In this document: piece after piece, positions 28,239-38,338 of the stretch
How positions within the stretch are numbered: the stretch's first letter is position 1
Layout: each line of letters opens with the position of its first letter
Assembly: GCA_021199655.1 (NCBI GenBank)
Contig: JAJQHQ010000064.1
Location: 5,023-69,022, forward strand
Reading direction: 5' to 3'
Source: Lachnospiraceae bacterium
GTDB taxonomy: Bacteria > Bacillota > Clostridia > Lachnospirales > Lachnospiraceae
DNA length: 64,000 nt
The notes under the pieces: model-generated
Seen by the model: only the letters and a program-made list of their open reading frames with translations
Databases searched by the model: none
Told to the model about the DNA's origin: nothing
Made by a program: the position numbers and the translations under genes

Positions 28239-28622
28239 ATGGATGAAAAGCGAGCGGAGAATAATATCAGAAGCTATAAAAAATCCGTGGGCGGCATCAC
28301 ACTCCTCTGCGATGTGATTCCGATGGGGAAAGACTGCACCATCTGTATCCGGGATGTAAAAGGCGCCCACATTGGTTCGGCGGTTATGGCAACCGCGCGT
28401 CCGAGTCTGACCGGAGAAGGCAGGAGCGCTACTTCCTCCGTGCTGAACCGTATGGGACATAAGGACGAAGAGATCGCGCGGCGGATTGCGGAGAGTGTTG
28501 CAGCGAAGCTTGACTGCACGGTTGTCTGCACCTGCGGGATTCACATTGACGGCATCTCGCCGGAGCAGATTCAGCAGGTTCTGGATGCCTGTGGGGAGCT
28601 GGAACAGATGATTCTGGAATAA
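28239..28622 (+). CDS. LpdD-like prenylated-flavin chaperone/decarboxylase accessory protein
   Basis: Small protein (GITLLCDVIPMGKDCTICIRDVKGAHIGSAVMATARPSLTGEGRSATSSVLNRMGHKDEEIARR) directly after UbiX. Confidence 0.65.
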   Translation: MDEKRAENNIRSYKKSVGGITLLCDVIPMGKDCTICIRDVKGAHIGSAVMATARPSLTGEGRSATSSVLNRMGHKDEEIARRIAESVAAKLDCTVVCTCGIHIDGISPEQIQQVLDACGELEQMILE

Positions 28623-28689
28623 ATCCTTTTCAATTCCTCCAAAACATGATAGGATAAAACAAGTCTAAAACATCATCAGGAGGATTTTC

Positions 28690-31600
28690 ATGTCAAAGAG
28701 AACAGACATCCACAAAGTACTGATCATCGGCTCGGGGCCGATTATCATTGGCCAGGCCTGCGAATTCGATTATTCGGGTACACAGGCCTGCAAAGCGTTG
28801 AGAAAACTTGGCTACGAGATCGTGCTTGTCAATTCCAATCCGGCGACGATCATGACGGATCCGGAGATTGCGGACGTCACGTATATTGAGCCGCTGAATG
28901 TGACGCGGCTGGAGCAGATTATCGCCAAAGAGCGTCCGGATGCGCTGCTGCCGAATCTGGGCGGACAGTCCGGACTGAATCTGTGTTCTGAGCTGGCGAA
29001 TGCCGGTGTTCTGGAAAAATACGGCGTGCAGGTCATTGGCGTGCAGGTAGACGCGATTGAGCGCGGTGAGGATCGCATTGAGTTTAAAAATACGATGAAC
29101 GCGCTGGGCATCGAGATGGCGAGAAGTGAAGTTTCCTATAGTGTAGAGGAAGCACTGGCCATTGCGGACAGACTGGGACATCCGGTCGTTCTGCGCCCGG
29201 CCTATACGATGGGCGGCGCCGGCGGCGGCCTCGTTTATAACAAAGAAGAACTGAAGACGGTCTGCGCCCGCGGCCTGCAGGCAAGCCTGGTCGGTCAGGT
29301 GCTGGTGGAGGAATCCGTGCTTGGCTGGGAGGAGCTGGAGTTGGAGGTGATCCGTGATAAGGATAACAACATGATCACGGTCTGCTTTATTGAGAATATC
29401 GATCCGATGGGCGTGCATACCGGAGATTCGTTCTGCGCGGCGCCGATGCTGACGATTTCTGAGGATGTGCAGAAGCGTCTGCAGGAGCAGGCTTACAAGA
29501 TCGTGGAGTCCGTGCAGGTGATCGGCGGCACGAACGTACAGTTTGCGCATGACCCGGTGACGGACCGCATTGTCGTCATTGAGATCAATCCGCGTACCTC
29601 CCGCTCGTCGGCGTTGGCTTCCAAGGCGACCGGCTTCCCGATCGCGCTGGTATCCGCGATGCTGGCTTCAGGGCTTTCTCTCTCCGAGATTCCCTGCGGC
29701 AAATACGGCACGCTGGATAAGTACGTGCCGGACGGCGACTATGTGGTGATTAAATTTGCCCGCTGGGCATTTGAAAAATTCAAGGGCGTGGAGGACAAGC
29801 TGGGGACGCAGATGCGCGCGGTCGGCGAGGTCATGAGCATCGGCAAGACCTATAAGGAAGCGTTCCAGAAAGCCATCCGTTCTCTGGAGACAGGGCGTTA
29901 CGGCCTTGGGTACGCGAAGGATTTTGATAAAAAAACAAAGGAAGAACTGCTCTCCATGCTGATCACGCCGTCGAGCGAGCGCCACTTTATCATGTATGAG
30001 GCGCTGCGCAAGGGCGCGACAGTAGATGAGATCCATGAGATCACGAAGGTCAAGAAATATTTCATTGAGCAGATGAAGGAGCTGGTGGAAGAGGAGGAGG
30101 CCCTGGTAAAGAGCAAAGGGCAGCTTCCGTCGGATGAGGCTCTGATCTCCGCAAAGAAGAACGGCTTTTCGGATAAATATTTAAGCCAGATCTTGGAGAT
30201 TCCGGAGGATGATGTGCGCAATCGCCGTCTGGAACTCGGCGTGGAGGAAGCCTGGGAGGGCGTGCATGTAAGCGGCACGCAGGACAGTGCGTATTATTAT
30301 TCCACCTACAACGCGCCGGATAAGAATCCTGTATCAGAGGAGAAACCGAAGATCATGATCCTGGGCGGCGGTCCGAACCGCATCGGGCAGGGCATCGAGT
30401 TCGATTATTGCTGTGTTCACGCGTCTCTGGCACTGAAAAAGCTGGGCTTTGAGACTATCATCGTCAACTGCAATCCGGAGACGGTATCGACCGATTATGA
30501 TACCTCGGATAAGCTCTACTTTGAACCGCTGACGCTGGAGGATGTCTTAAGCATTTACCGTAAGGAGAAGCCGCTCGGTGTCATCGCGCAGTTCGGCGGA
30601 CAGACTCCGCTCAATCTGGCGGCTGATCTGGAAAGGAACGGCGTGAAGATCCTGGGGACCGCTCCGTCTGTCATTGATCTGGCAGAAGACCGCGACCAGT
30701 TCCGTGCGATGATGGAGAAGCTTGACATCCCGATGCCGGAGTCCGGCATGGCTGTCAATATCGAAGAGGCAAAGGCGATCGCCGCGCAGATCGGCTATCC
30801 GGTCATGGTGCGTCCGTCCTATGTCCTCGGAGGCAGAGGAATGGAAGTCGTCTATGACGATGAGAGCATGGAGAATTATATGGCGGCGGCTGTCGGCGTG
30901 ACGCCGGACCGGCCGATCCTGATCGACCGCTTCCTGAATCATGCGCTGGAGTGCGAGGCGGACGCCATCAGCGATGGTACGTATGCCTTTGTGCCGGCTG
31001 TGATGGAGCATATTGAGCTTGCCGGGATCCACTCGGGTGATTCCGCCTGCATCATTCCTTCCGTGCATATTTCGGAGGAAAATGTTAAAACCATCAAGGA
31101 CTATACGAAAAAGATCGCAGAGGAGATGCATGTGCGCGGACTTATGAACATGCAGTACGCGATCGAGAACGGCAAAGTATTCGTGCTGGAGGCAAATCCG
31201 CGGGCATCGAGGACAGTGCCGCTGGTCTCCAAGGTGTGCAACATCCGCATGGTGCCGCTTGCCACGGACATCATCACCTCCGAGCTCACCGGACGTCCTT
31301 CACCGGTGCCGGGCTTAAAGGAGCAGAATATTCCGAACTACGGTGTGAAGGAAGCTGTGTTCCCGTTCAATATGTTCCCAGAGGTCGACCCGATCCTCGG
31401 ACCGGAAATGCGCTCGACCGGTGAGGTACTCGGCATCTCCGCGTCTTACGGGGAAGCGTTTTACAAGGCACAGGAGGCGACACAGACGAGACTGCCGCTT
31501 GAAGGCACGGTGCTGATCTCCGTCAGCCGCCGGGATAAGCCGGAGGTCGTGGAAGTGGCCAGAAGCTTTGCGGAGGACGGCTTTAAGATCCTCGCGACCG

Positions 31601-31914
31601 GCACGACATACGATCTGCTGACAGAGAACGGCATTGAGGCGGAAAAGGTGAAGAAGCTGTACGAGGGCAGACCGAATATCCTCGATCTGATCACGAACGG
31701 CGACATCGACCTGATCGTCAACACGCCGGTCGGCAAGGAGAGCGTCCATGACGACAGCTATCTGCGGAAGGCTGCCATTAAGGCGAAGATTCCGTATATG
31801 ACGACCATGGCGGCGGCGCGTGTGACCGCGCAGGGCATCAAATACGTGAAAGAGCATGGGAATGGTGAAGTGAAATCCCTGCAGGAGATCCACAGCGAGA
31901 TCACAGATTTATAA
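28690..31914 (+). CDS. carB: carbamoyl-phosphate synthase large subunit
   Basis: SKRTDIHKVLIIGSGPIIIGQACEFDYSGTQACKAL; duplicated ATP-grasp halves; 1074 aa. Confidence 0.97.
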   Translation: MSKRTDIHKVLIIGSGPIIIGQACEFDYSGTQACKALRKLGYEIVLVNSNPATIMTDPEIADVTYIEPLNVTRLEQIIAKERPDALLPNLGGQSGLNLCSELANAGVLEKYGVQVIGVQVDAIERGEDRIEFKNTMNALGIEMARSEVSYSVEEALAIADRLGHPVVLRPAYTMGGAGGGLVYNKEELKTVCARGLQASLVGQVLVEESVLGWEELELEVIRDKDNNMITVCFIENIDPMGVHTGDSFCAAPMLTISEDVQKRLQEQAYKIVESVQVIGGTNVQFAHDPVTDRIVVIEINPRTSRSSALASKATGFPIALVSAMLASGLSLSEIPCGKYGTLDKYVPDGDYVVIKFARWAFEKFKGVEDKLGTQMRAVGEVMSIGKTYKEAFQKAIRSLETGRYGLGYAKDFDKKTKEELLSMLITPSSERHFIMYEALRKGATVDEIHEITKVKKYFIEQMKELVEEEEALVKSKGQLPSDEALISAKKNGFSDKYLSQILEIPEDDVRNRRLELGVEEAWEGVHVSGTQDSAYYYSTYNAPDKNPVSEEKPKIMILGGGPNRIGQGIEFDYCCVHASLALKKLGFETIIVNCNPETVSTDYDTSDKLYFEPLTLEDVLSIYRKEKPLGVIAQFGGQTPLNLAADLERNGVKILGTAPSVIDLAEDRDQFRAMMEKLDIPMPESGMAVNIEEAKAIAAQIGYPVMVRPSYVLGGRGMEVVYDDESMENYMAAAVGVTPDRPILIDRFLNHALECEADAISDGTYAFVPAVMEHIELAGIHSGDSACIIPSVHISEENVKTIKDYTKKIAEEMHVRGLMNMQYAIENGKVFVLEANPRASRTVPLVSKVCNIRMVPLATDIITSELTGRPSPVPGLKEQNIPNYGVKEAVFPFNMFPEVDPILGPEMRSTGEVLGISASYGEAFYKAQEATQTRLPLEGTVLISVSRRDKPEVVEVARSFAEDGFKILATGTTYDLLTENGIEAEKVKKLYEGRPNILDLITNGDIDLIVNTPVGKESVHDDSYLRKAAIKAKIPYMTTMAAARVTAQGIKYVKEHGNGEVKSLQEIHSEITDL

Positions 31915-33147
31915 ATTCTGATATTTATTTGAGTTGCGCGATTCCCGGTACGCCTTCGGTGTCGTACCGGTGATCCGCTTAAACAGGCGGCTGAAATAAT
32001 AGATGTCCGGAATGCCGCACTGCTGCGCGATGGTCTTGGTCGGAAGGTCTGTGCTAAGAAGCAGTCCCTGCGCGTGGCGGATGCGGCTGCGGTTGACATA
32101 CTCGGTGAGCGGTACGCCCACCTCTTTTTTGAACAGGGTGGACAGGTAGCTCGCGTTGACGGAGAGCAGCTCGGAGAATGACTTCAGGCTTAAGTCCGCG
32201 TCAATGTCGGTCGAGATGTAGGTGAGCACCTTTTGCGTCAGCGGCGAATAGTTGCCGAGCGTGTATCTGCGGACCAGACGGCAGTAATTCTGGATGCATT
32301 CTTTGCGGAAAGCGGCGCACTGCTCTGTGCTGGTGAGCGATTCGATGGCTTTCACATTCTGATTGAAAAGGGAATCAATATGGATCGGATGCACACCGGC
32401 AAGCTCCGCGGATTTGCGGAGCAGGGTATTTAACGTAATGCAGTAATCCATCTGATCCCGCAGCCGGCTGTTTAAACGATCCGGCATGATGTGCGAGGAC
32501 AGCCGGGTGAAGAGCTCCAGCGCTTTTTTCTCATTTCCCTTCTGTACGGCAGAGAGCAGCTCGTCCTCTGTCTGATAGCGCGCCTCGATCATCTGCACGC
32601 TCAGAAACGGTTTATCCTCAATACGAAAATAATTATCATAAAGACCTGACAGCTGCCGGAGTTCCTGAAAGGTCGTCTCTACCATCTCATACTGATCTGC
32701 ACCAAACAGGCGTTCCGCGAGCAAAGTGAAAAGACTGGTGAGTACGAGCGGTGCTGCCACATACGCGACATCCAGATAGTAATCCCGGAAGGAGTCATGC
32801 AGCTCTTTGGGGATTTTCAGATCTTCCATAAGCTGTTCCAGACGTTCTCCCTGCATCCGCTCGCAGGTGAACGGGCCGCACAGGAACAGTTCATCCGAAT
32901 CGGGGATACGCAGCCCCAGGTAGGAACAGAGGTAATCATCTGTCACGGAGTAGAGTTTCCCAGGCTGAAATTCCTGCAAAAACCGATTGACAGAATCCTT
33001 AAGCCTGTCTATGTGAAGAATGTCCTGCCGCAGTCCCTGGTCGAACCGCACCGCGTCCTCGCAGGGAAGGGCAAAGCGGTGTACCGGCAGCTGGTTCTTT
33101 GCGAGAAACTGACTCACAAAATCCAGAATGATTTCCTGTTCGTTCAT
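31909..33147 (-). CDS. AraC family transcriptional regulator
   Basis: C-terminal KEVGVPLTEYVNRSRIRHAQGLLLSTDLPTKTIAQQCGIPDIYYFSRLFKRITGTTPKAYRE; start MNEQEIILDF with GGAGA RBS. Confidence 0.88.
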   Translation of the reverse strand: MNEQEIILDFVSQFLAKNQLPVHRFALPCEDAVRFDQGLRQDILHIDRLKDSVNRFLQEFQPGKLYSVTDDYLCSYLGLRIPDSDELFLCGPFTCERMQGERLEQLMEDLKIPKELHDSFRDYYLDVAYVAAPLVLTSLFTLLAERLFGADQYEMVETTFQELRQLSGLYDNYFRIEDKPFLSVQMIEARYQTEDELLSAVQKGNEKKALELFTRLSSHIMPDRLNSRLRDQMDYCITLNTLLRKSAELAGVHPIHIDSLFNQNVKAIESLTSTEQCAAFRKECIQNYCRLVRRYTLGNYSPLTQKVLTYISTDIDADLSLKSFSELLSVNASYLSTLFKKEVGVPLTEYVNRSRIRHAQGLLLSTDLPTKTIAQQCGIPDIYYFSRLFKRITGTTPKAYRESRNSNKYQNL

Positions 33148-33515
33148 AAGTATCTCCATTTCTGTCCTTTGTCCCCTTGTATTATCAGTGTAACACACTC
33201 CCGGAATTCTGAAAAGCTTTTTATGCCTGCAGAAGCTTTTTTCCTGCCATTTTTTGCTTCCGGAATAGAAAAAATGCAAAAAAAGCAAGAAATTTAACAT
33301 AGCCAGTTTTTTTGAAAAGGTGTAAGATAATTTATAACGATTTTGACGAAAAAACATGTCTCGGTGAGCAATTCTGTGTGGGGTTTTAACAACACGAAAC
33401 GGTTTGATCGGAAGAATCAATGAACATATTTCCTGTTTTCTGCAATTACCCGTGACCTCGCGGCTACGGGTATCATTTCATGAAAATCTAAGTTTTAACC
33501 AAAAGGAGGTACAGC

Positions 33516-35786
33516 ATGAGAAACATTATCAGTCTCAACTGTAACTGGCGCTTCATTCAGGAAAATGCCGGCCTTCCTGACAAATTGCCGGAAGACTGGC
33601 AGCAGGTAAACCTGCCGCATACCTGGAACGCCATTGACGGCATGGACGGGAACGGCGCGTATGACCGCGGGACGTATTGGTACGCGAAGGAATTTGCCAC
33701 ACCAAAGCAGCCGCTGGCAGGCGGCCGCGTGTACGTGGAGATCCTCGCCGCGGGACAGCAGGCGACTGTCTACGTCAATGGGACGGAGGTTACATACCAT
33801 GAGGGCGGCTATTCGACCTTCCGCGCAGACATCACAGATTTGTGCAAGGCGGATGGGGAGAACCTTCTCGTAATCGCGTGCAGCAATGAGTACAAGGACA
33901 GCGTTTATCCGCAGTCGGCCGATTTTACCTTTTATGGCGGCCTTTACCGCGGTGTGAACCTGATTTCTGTGCCGGACGCGCACTTTGATCTTGACTATTA
34001 CGGAGGCCCGGGTTTTATGGTGACGCCGAAGCCTTGCGAAGAGTGTAAAGGAGCAACCTTTGAAGTCGAGGCTTTTGTGACGAACCCGGATGAGAATTTC
34101 ACCGTTCTGTATTCGATTAAAGATGCAGATGGCTGTGAGGTGGCTTCGGCGGCGAGACCGGCGGACGACACGAAGACGACCATCTATGTGCCGGATGTGA
34201 CGAGATGGAATCTGGATGATCCGTATCTGTATACGGTGACCGCGACCCTGCAGCGCAGGAACGAGGCGTATGACGAGGTGTCCGCCCGTGTCGGCGTCAG
34301 GAGCTTTTCCGTGGATCCGGATAAGGGCTTCATCATCAACGGTGTGGAGACTCCGCTTCGCGGTGTGAGCCGTCATCAGGATCAGCTTTACAAGGGCAAC
34401 GCGCTTTCGAAGGAAGACCATTATCATGACGCGGAGCTGATCAAGGAGCTCGGCGCAAATACCATCCGTCTGGCACACTATCAGCACAACCAGTATTTCT
34501 ATGACGCGTGCGATGAGCTGGGCTTTGCAGTGTGGGCGGAGATCCCGTTTATCAGCGTATTCAACACGGATCCGGCGGCGCATCAGAACTGCATCAGCCA
34601 GATGAAAGAGCTGATCATCCAGAATTACAACCATCCGTCGATCATGTTCTGGGGCGTATCGAACGAGATCCTCATCGGCGGCATCTCTGAGCAGTTGGTA
34701 GAGAATCACAAGGAGCTGAATGACCTCTGCCATCAGCTTGACCCGACCCGCCTTACGACGATCGCGCATGTGACGATGACTCCGGTGGAGAGCCCGATCC
34801 ACAACATCACCGACATCGAGAGCTACAACCATTACTTTGGCTGGTACGGTGGCAAGATGGAGGACAACGGTCCGTGGCTTGACAACTTCCATAAGGTGCA
34901 TCCGGAGATCTGCCTTGGCCTTTCCGAGTACGGCTGCGAGGGCATCATTACCTATCATGGTCCGAATCCGGCCTGCAAGGATTACAGTGAGGAATATCAG
35001 GCACTTTACCATGAGCATATGGCAAAGGTGCTCGATGAGAGACCGTGGATGTGGTCCAGCCATGTGTGGAATATGTTTGATTTCGGCTGTGCGGCGCGCG
35101 ATGAGGGCGGCGTAGCGGGCAGAAACAACAAAGGTCTGATGACCATGGACCGCAAGACGAAGAAGGACAGCTACTTTATCTATCAGGCGTACTGGACTAC
35201 GAAGCCGATGGTGCATGTCTGCGGCAGACGCTACGCGCAGCGCGCGGGCGAGACGACTGAGATCCGCGTGTACTCGAACCAGCCGACTGTCGCTCTGTAC
35301 CTGAACGGCAAGCTCGTCGAGGAAAAATCCGCCGAGAAGGTATTCGTGTTCACCGTGGCTCTGGCAGAAGGCTCCAACATTGTTCTCGCAGTGGCGGGCG
35401 ATGTGAAGGATTCCATCACGTTGGAGAAGGTGGAGAAAGAGCCGTCGATCTACGTACTTCCGGAAGTGAACGAGCGCAACGAGGGTGTGGCGAACTGGTT
35501 TAAGCTGGCAGGCGATCTGGATCTGAGCGCACCGATGGAGTTCCCGGAGGGCAAGTACAGCATTAAGGATACGTTTGAGGAACTGGCAAAGTGTCCGGAA
35601 GCGCTGGAAGCGGCGGCCGAGGCGTTTAGTCTGGCGATGAATATGAAGATGGCTCCGGGCGAAGGCATGTGGGATATGATGAAAGCCATGACTGTGGAGG
35701 CTTCGCTTGAGATGGCAGGCTCTCTGTGTCCGGAAGGCTTTGCCCAGAGTGTCAACGCGAAGCTGATCAAGTTTGACAAAGTATGA
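33516..35786 (+). CDS. glycoside hydrolase family 2 (beta-galactosidase or beta-glucuronidase)
   Basis: ISLNCNWRFIQE, NLPHTWNA, GGLYRGVNL, FWGVSNEI, LSEYGCEG, NNKGLMTMDRK; AAAGGAGG RBS. Confidence 0.9.
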   Translation: MRNIISLNCNWRFIQENAGLPDKLPEDWQQVNLPHTWNAIDGMDGNGAYDRGTYWYAKEFATPKQPLAGGRVYVEILAAGQQATVYVNGTEVTYHEGGYSTFRADITDLCKADGENLLVIACSNEYKDSVYPQSADFTFYGGLYRGVNLISVPDAHFDLDYYGGPGFMVTPKPCEECKGATFEVEAFVTNPDENFTVLYSIKDADGCEVASAARPADDTKTTIYVPDVTRWNLDDPYLYTVTATLQRRNEAYDEVSARVGVRSFSVDPDKGFIINGVETPLRGVSRHQDQLYKGNALSKEDHYHDAELIKELGANTIRLAHYQHNQYFYDACDELGFAVWAEIPFISVFNTDPAAHQNCISQMKELIIQNYNHPSIMFWGVSNEILIGGISEQLVENHKELNDLCHQLDPTRLTTIAHVTMTPVESPIHNITDIESYNHYFGWYGGKMEDNGPWLDNFHKVHPEICLGLSEYGCEGIITYHGPNPACKDYSEEYQALYHEHMAKVLDERPWMWSSHVWNMFDFGCAARDEGGVAGRNNKGLMTMDRKTKKDSYFIYQAYWTTKPMVHVCGRRYAQRAGETTEIRVYSNQPTVALYLNGKLVEEKSAEKVFVFTVALAEGSNIVLAVAGDVKDSITLEKVEKEPSIYVLPEVNERNEGVANWFKLAGDLDLSAPMEFPEGKYSIKDTFEELAKCPEALEAAAEAFSLAMNMKMAPGEGMWDMMKAMTVEASLEMAGSLCPEGFAQSVNAKLIKFDKV

Positions 35787-35902
35787 AATTATGATGCAAT
35801 GCACCGGTGCACGCCGGGTCAATGATTCCCGGTGCGCGCCCGGTGTAAAGGATAATTGCATAAGTAACATTATGCATGAACAAAGGAAGGGGATTTACAA
35901 CA

Positions 35903-37300
35903 ATGGCTAAGACAGGTACAAAGGTGAAGCCGTTTGGCTGGGCCGATAAGATTGGTTACGCGATGGGCGACTTCGGAAACGATTTTACATTTATTCTTTC
36001 CTCCAGCTTTTTGCTGAAGTTTTACACGGATGTTATGGGGGTTTCGGCCTTTCTGGTCGGCGTGATGATGATGCTGGCCCGTTTCGTGGACGCGTTCACG
36101 GATACGGCGATGGGGCAGATCGTGGATCGCTCGGAGGCAACAGCGGGGGGAAAGTTCACACCCTGGATCCGCCGTTTCATGGGACCGGTGGCGGTGGCTT
36201 CGTTCCTGATGTATGCAACCTGGTTCAAGGGTATGCCGATGGCGTTTAAGATCATCTGGATGTTCGTGACCTATCTGCTCTGGGGCAGCGTCTGCTACAC
36301 CGGCGTCAACATTCCTTACGGCTCGATGGCATCCGCAATTTCGGATGATCCGGAAGAACGTGTACAGCTCTCCAGCTGGAGAAACATCGGCGCGACTTTA
36401 GCCGGCACTGTGATCGGTGTGGTGCTGCCGCTGGTTGTTTATTATAAGGACGCGGAAGGACTCACCCGTCTGTCCGGCACGAAGCTTACTGTTGCGGCTC
36501 TCGTCTGCTCGATCGGCGCGGTTGTCTGCTACCTGCTCTGCACGAGCTTGACCACAGAGCGTGTGAAAATTGAGAAAAAAACAGAAAAATTCAGCTTCAA
36601 TGCACTGATTAAACAGCTGTTTTCCAGCCGCGCACTGGTCAGCATTATCGTAGCGGCGATCGTTCTTCTGCTGGCACAGCTGACCATGCAGGGCATGAAT
36701 GCTTACATTTTCCCGAATTACTTTAACAGCGCGTCCGGCGCTTCCATCGCTTCCCTTGTCGGCAGTGTACTGATGATCGTCCTTGCATTGTTTGTGATCC
36801 CACCGATGTCAAAGAAATACGGCAAAAAAGAGATCGCGATCGCGGGAAATGTTGTGGCTGTGGTCGGCTATTTGGCAGCATTCTTAATGCGCACCACGAA
36901 TATGTATGTGTACATTCTTCTGTACACGCTCGGCTACTTTGGAATTGCGTTCTTCAATACCTGTATCTGGGCGATGATCACGGACGTGATCGATGAGGAT
37001 GAGGTTCGCCGCGGCAGCCGTTCGGATGGTACAATCTACTCGCTGTACTCCTTCGCGAGAAAGATCGGGCAGGCACTGTCCTCAGGTCTGACCGGCGCTC
37101 TTTTGACAATGATCGGCTATACGGACGCGACCGCATTTGACGCGGATGTACTGAGCGGTATCTATACGGTAGGAACACTGATTCCAGCAATTGGCTTTGC
37201 GCTGCTGATCGTTGTGCTGGCATTCTGGTATCCGTTGGGCAAGAAGCAGGTGGATGCGAATGCGGCAACGCTTGCGGCAAGAAAAAATGGTAAGAAGTAA
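35903..37300 (+). CDS. MFS/GPH family sugar:cation symporter
   Basis: GWADKIGYAMGDFGNDFTFILSSSFLLKFYTDVMG; VNIPYGSMASAISDDPEERVQLSSWRNIGA. Confidence 0.9.
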   Translation: MAKTGTKVKPFGWADKIGYAMGDFGNDFTFILSSSFLLKFYTDVMGVSAFLVGVMMMLARFVDAFTDTAMGQIVDRSEATAGGKFTPWIRRFMGPVAVASFLMYATWFKGMPMAFKIIWMFVTYLLWGSVCYTGVNIPYGSMASAISDDPEERVQLSSWRNIGATLAGTVIGVVLPLVVYYKDAEGLTRLSGTKLTVAALVCSIGAVVCYLLCTSLTTERVKIEKKTEKFSFNALIKQLFSSRALVSIIVAAIVLLLAQLTMQGMNAYIFPNYFNSASGASIASLVGSVLMIVLALFVIPPMSKKYGKKEIAIAGNVVAVVGYLAAFLMRTTNMYVYILLYTLGYFGIAFFNTCIWAMITDVIDEDEVRRGSRSDGTIYSLYSFARKIGQALSSGLTGALLTMIGYTDATAFDADVLSGIYTVGTLIPAIGFALLIVVLAFWYPLGKKQVDANAATLAARKNGKK

Positions 37301-37368
37301 TAAACAATAAGTAAAATTGTAAAAAGCGGGCGGCTGTTCATGCTGCCTGCTAAAGAAAGGAGCCGGCA

Positions 37369-38229
37369 ATGGCAGATAGTCTGACAGAATTTACGAAACA
37401 GCATGAGTATCTCATCTGCGTTGACAGTGACGGGTGTGCGATGGACACCATGGATATCAAGCACATCCGCTGCTTCGGCCCGTGCATGGTGGATGAGTGG
37501 GAGCTTGGGGAATGGAGAGAAGAAATTCTGGCTCGCTGGAATGAGATCAACCTCTACACCATGACCCGCGGCATCAACCGCTTCAAAGGGCTGAAAATGG
37601 CGCTTCGCGAGATTGACGGAAAATACCGGAAGATCGAGGATCTGGAAGCACTGGAAGCCTGGGCGGATACGACCCCGGAGCTTTCAAATGGTGCACTGAA
37701 AAGAGCGATTGAGGAAAATGAGGCGGCCGGGCATCCGCATATCTCTCTGGAGAAAGCACTCTCCTGGAGCAACGCGGTGAACCAGTCCATCTCGAAACTG
37801 GCAGCGGACGAGCGGAGACCGTTTGAGGGCATGGATATGGCGCTTACTCTGGCGCATCGTCAGGCGGACGTGGTCATCGTCTCCAGCGCGAATCTGGGCG
37901 CGGTTCTGGAGGAATGGGATCTGTACGGACTTCTGGAGCACACAGATGTGGTGCTGGCGCAGAATTCCGGCAGCAAGGCGTTCTGCATCGGCGAGATGCT
38001 TAAAAAAGGCTATGAAAAGGATCATGTGCTGATGTGCGGCGACGCGCCGGGAGATCTGGATGCGGCGCAGAAAAACGGCGTATTTTATTTCCCGATCCTC
38101 GTAAAGCATGAGGCGGAGAGCTGGGCGGAATTTACGGACGAAGCCTTTACCCGTCTCATCGAGGGCACCTATGGCGGCGGGTATCAGGAGGAGAAGATCC
38201 GGGCGTTCAGGGAGAACCTGGGCGGCTGA
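37369..38229 (+). CDS. HAD family hydrolase
   Basis: YLICVDSDGCAMDTMDIKH, VIVSSANLGAVL, VLMCGDAPGDLDAAQKNG. Confidence 0.8.
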   Translation: MADSLTEFTKQHEYLICVDSDGCAMDTMDIKHIRCFGPCMVDEWELGEWREEILARWNEINLYTMTRGINRFKGLKMALREIDGKYRKIEDLEALEAWADTTPELSNGALKRAIEENEAAGHPHISLEKALSWSNAVNQSISKLAADERRPFEGMDMALTLAHRQADVVIVSSANLGAVLEEWDLYGLLEHTDVVLAQNSGSKAFCIGEMLKKGYEKDHVLMCGDAPGDLDAAQKNGVFYFPILVKHEAESWAEFTDEAFTRLIEGTYGGGYQEEKIRAFRENLGG

Positions 38230-38338
38230 CGCTGGCTTATCTTAAGACACTTCCGCCGCGATGACGGACAATCATGCTGGCGGGAGCGTTTTGCAGCGAA
38301 ATCTGCTATCGGACAAGGCAAGGAGATGTGTAATTAAT

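Noticed and set aside
28693-31893. Several minus-strand ORFs within carB
   Set aside because: Shadow ORFs of a highly conserved gene; no independent support.
35797-35860. GC-rich palindromes (TGCACCGGTGCA; GCCGGG...CCCGG) between GH2 and the GPH transporter
   Set aside because: Short, imperfect stems; could be a weak terminator or chance, and no second copy was noticed.
33495-35870. 791-aa minus-strand ORF opposite the GH2 gene
   Set aside because: Composition (His/Arg/Val-rich) is typical of antisense shadow ORFs in GC-biased genes; the plus strand encodes a clear GH2 enzyme.
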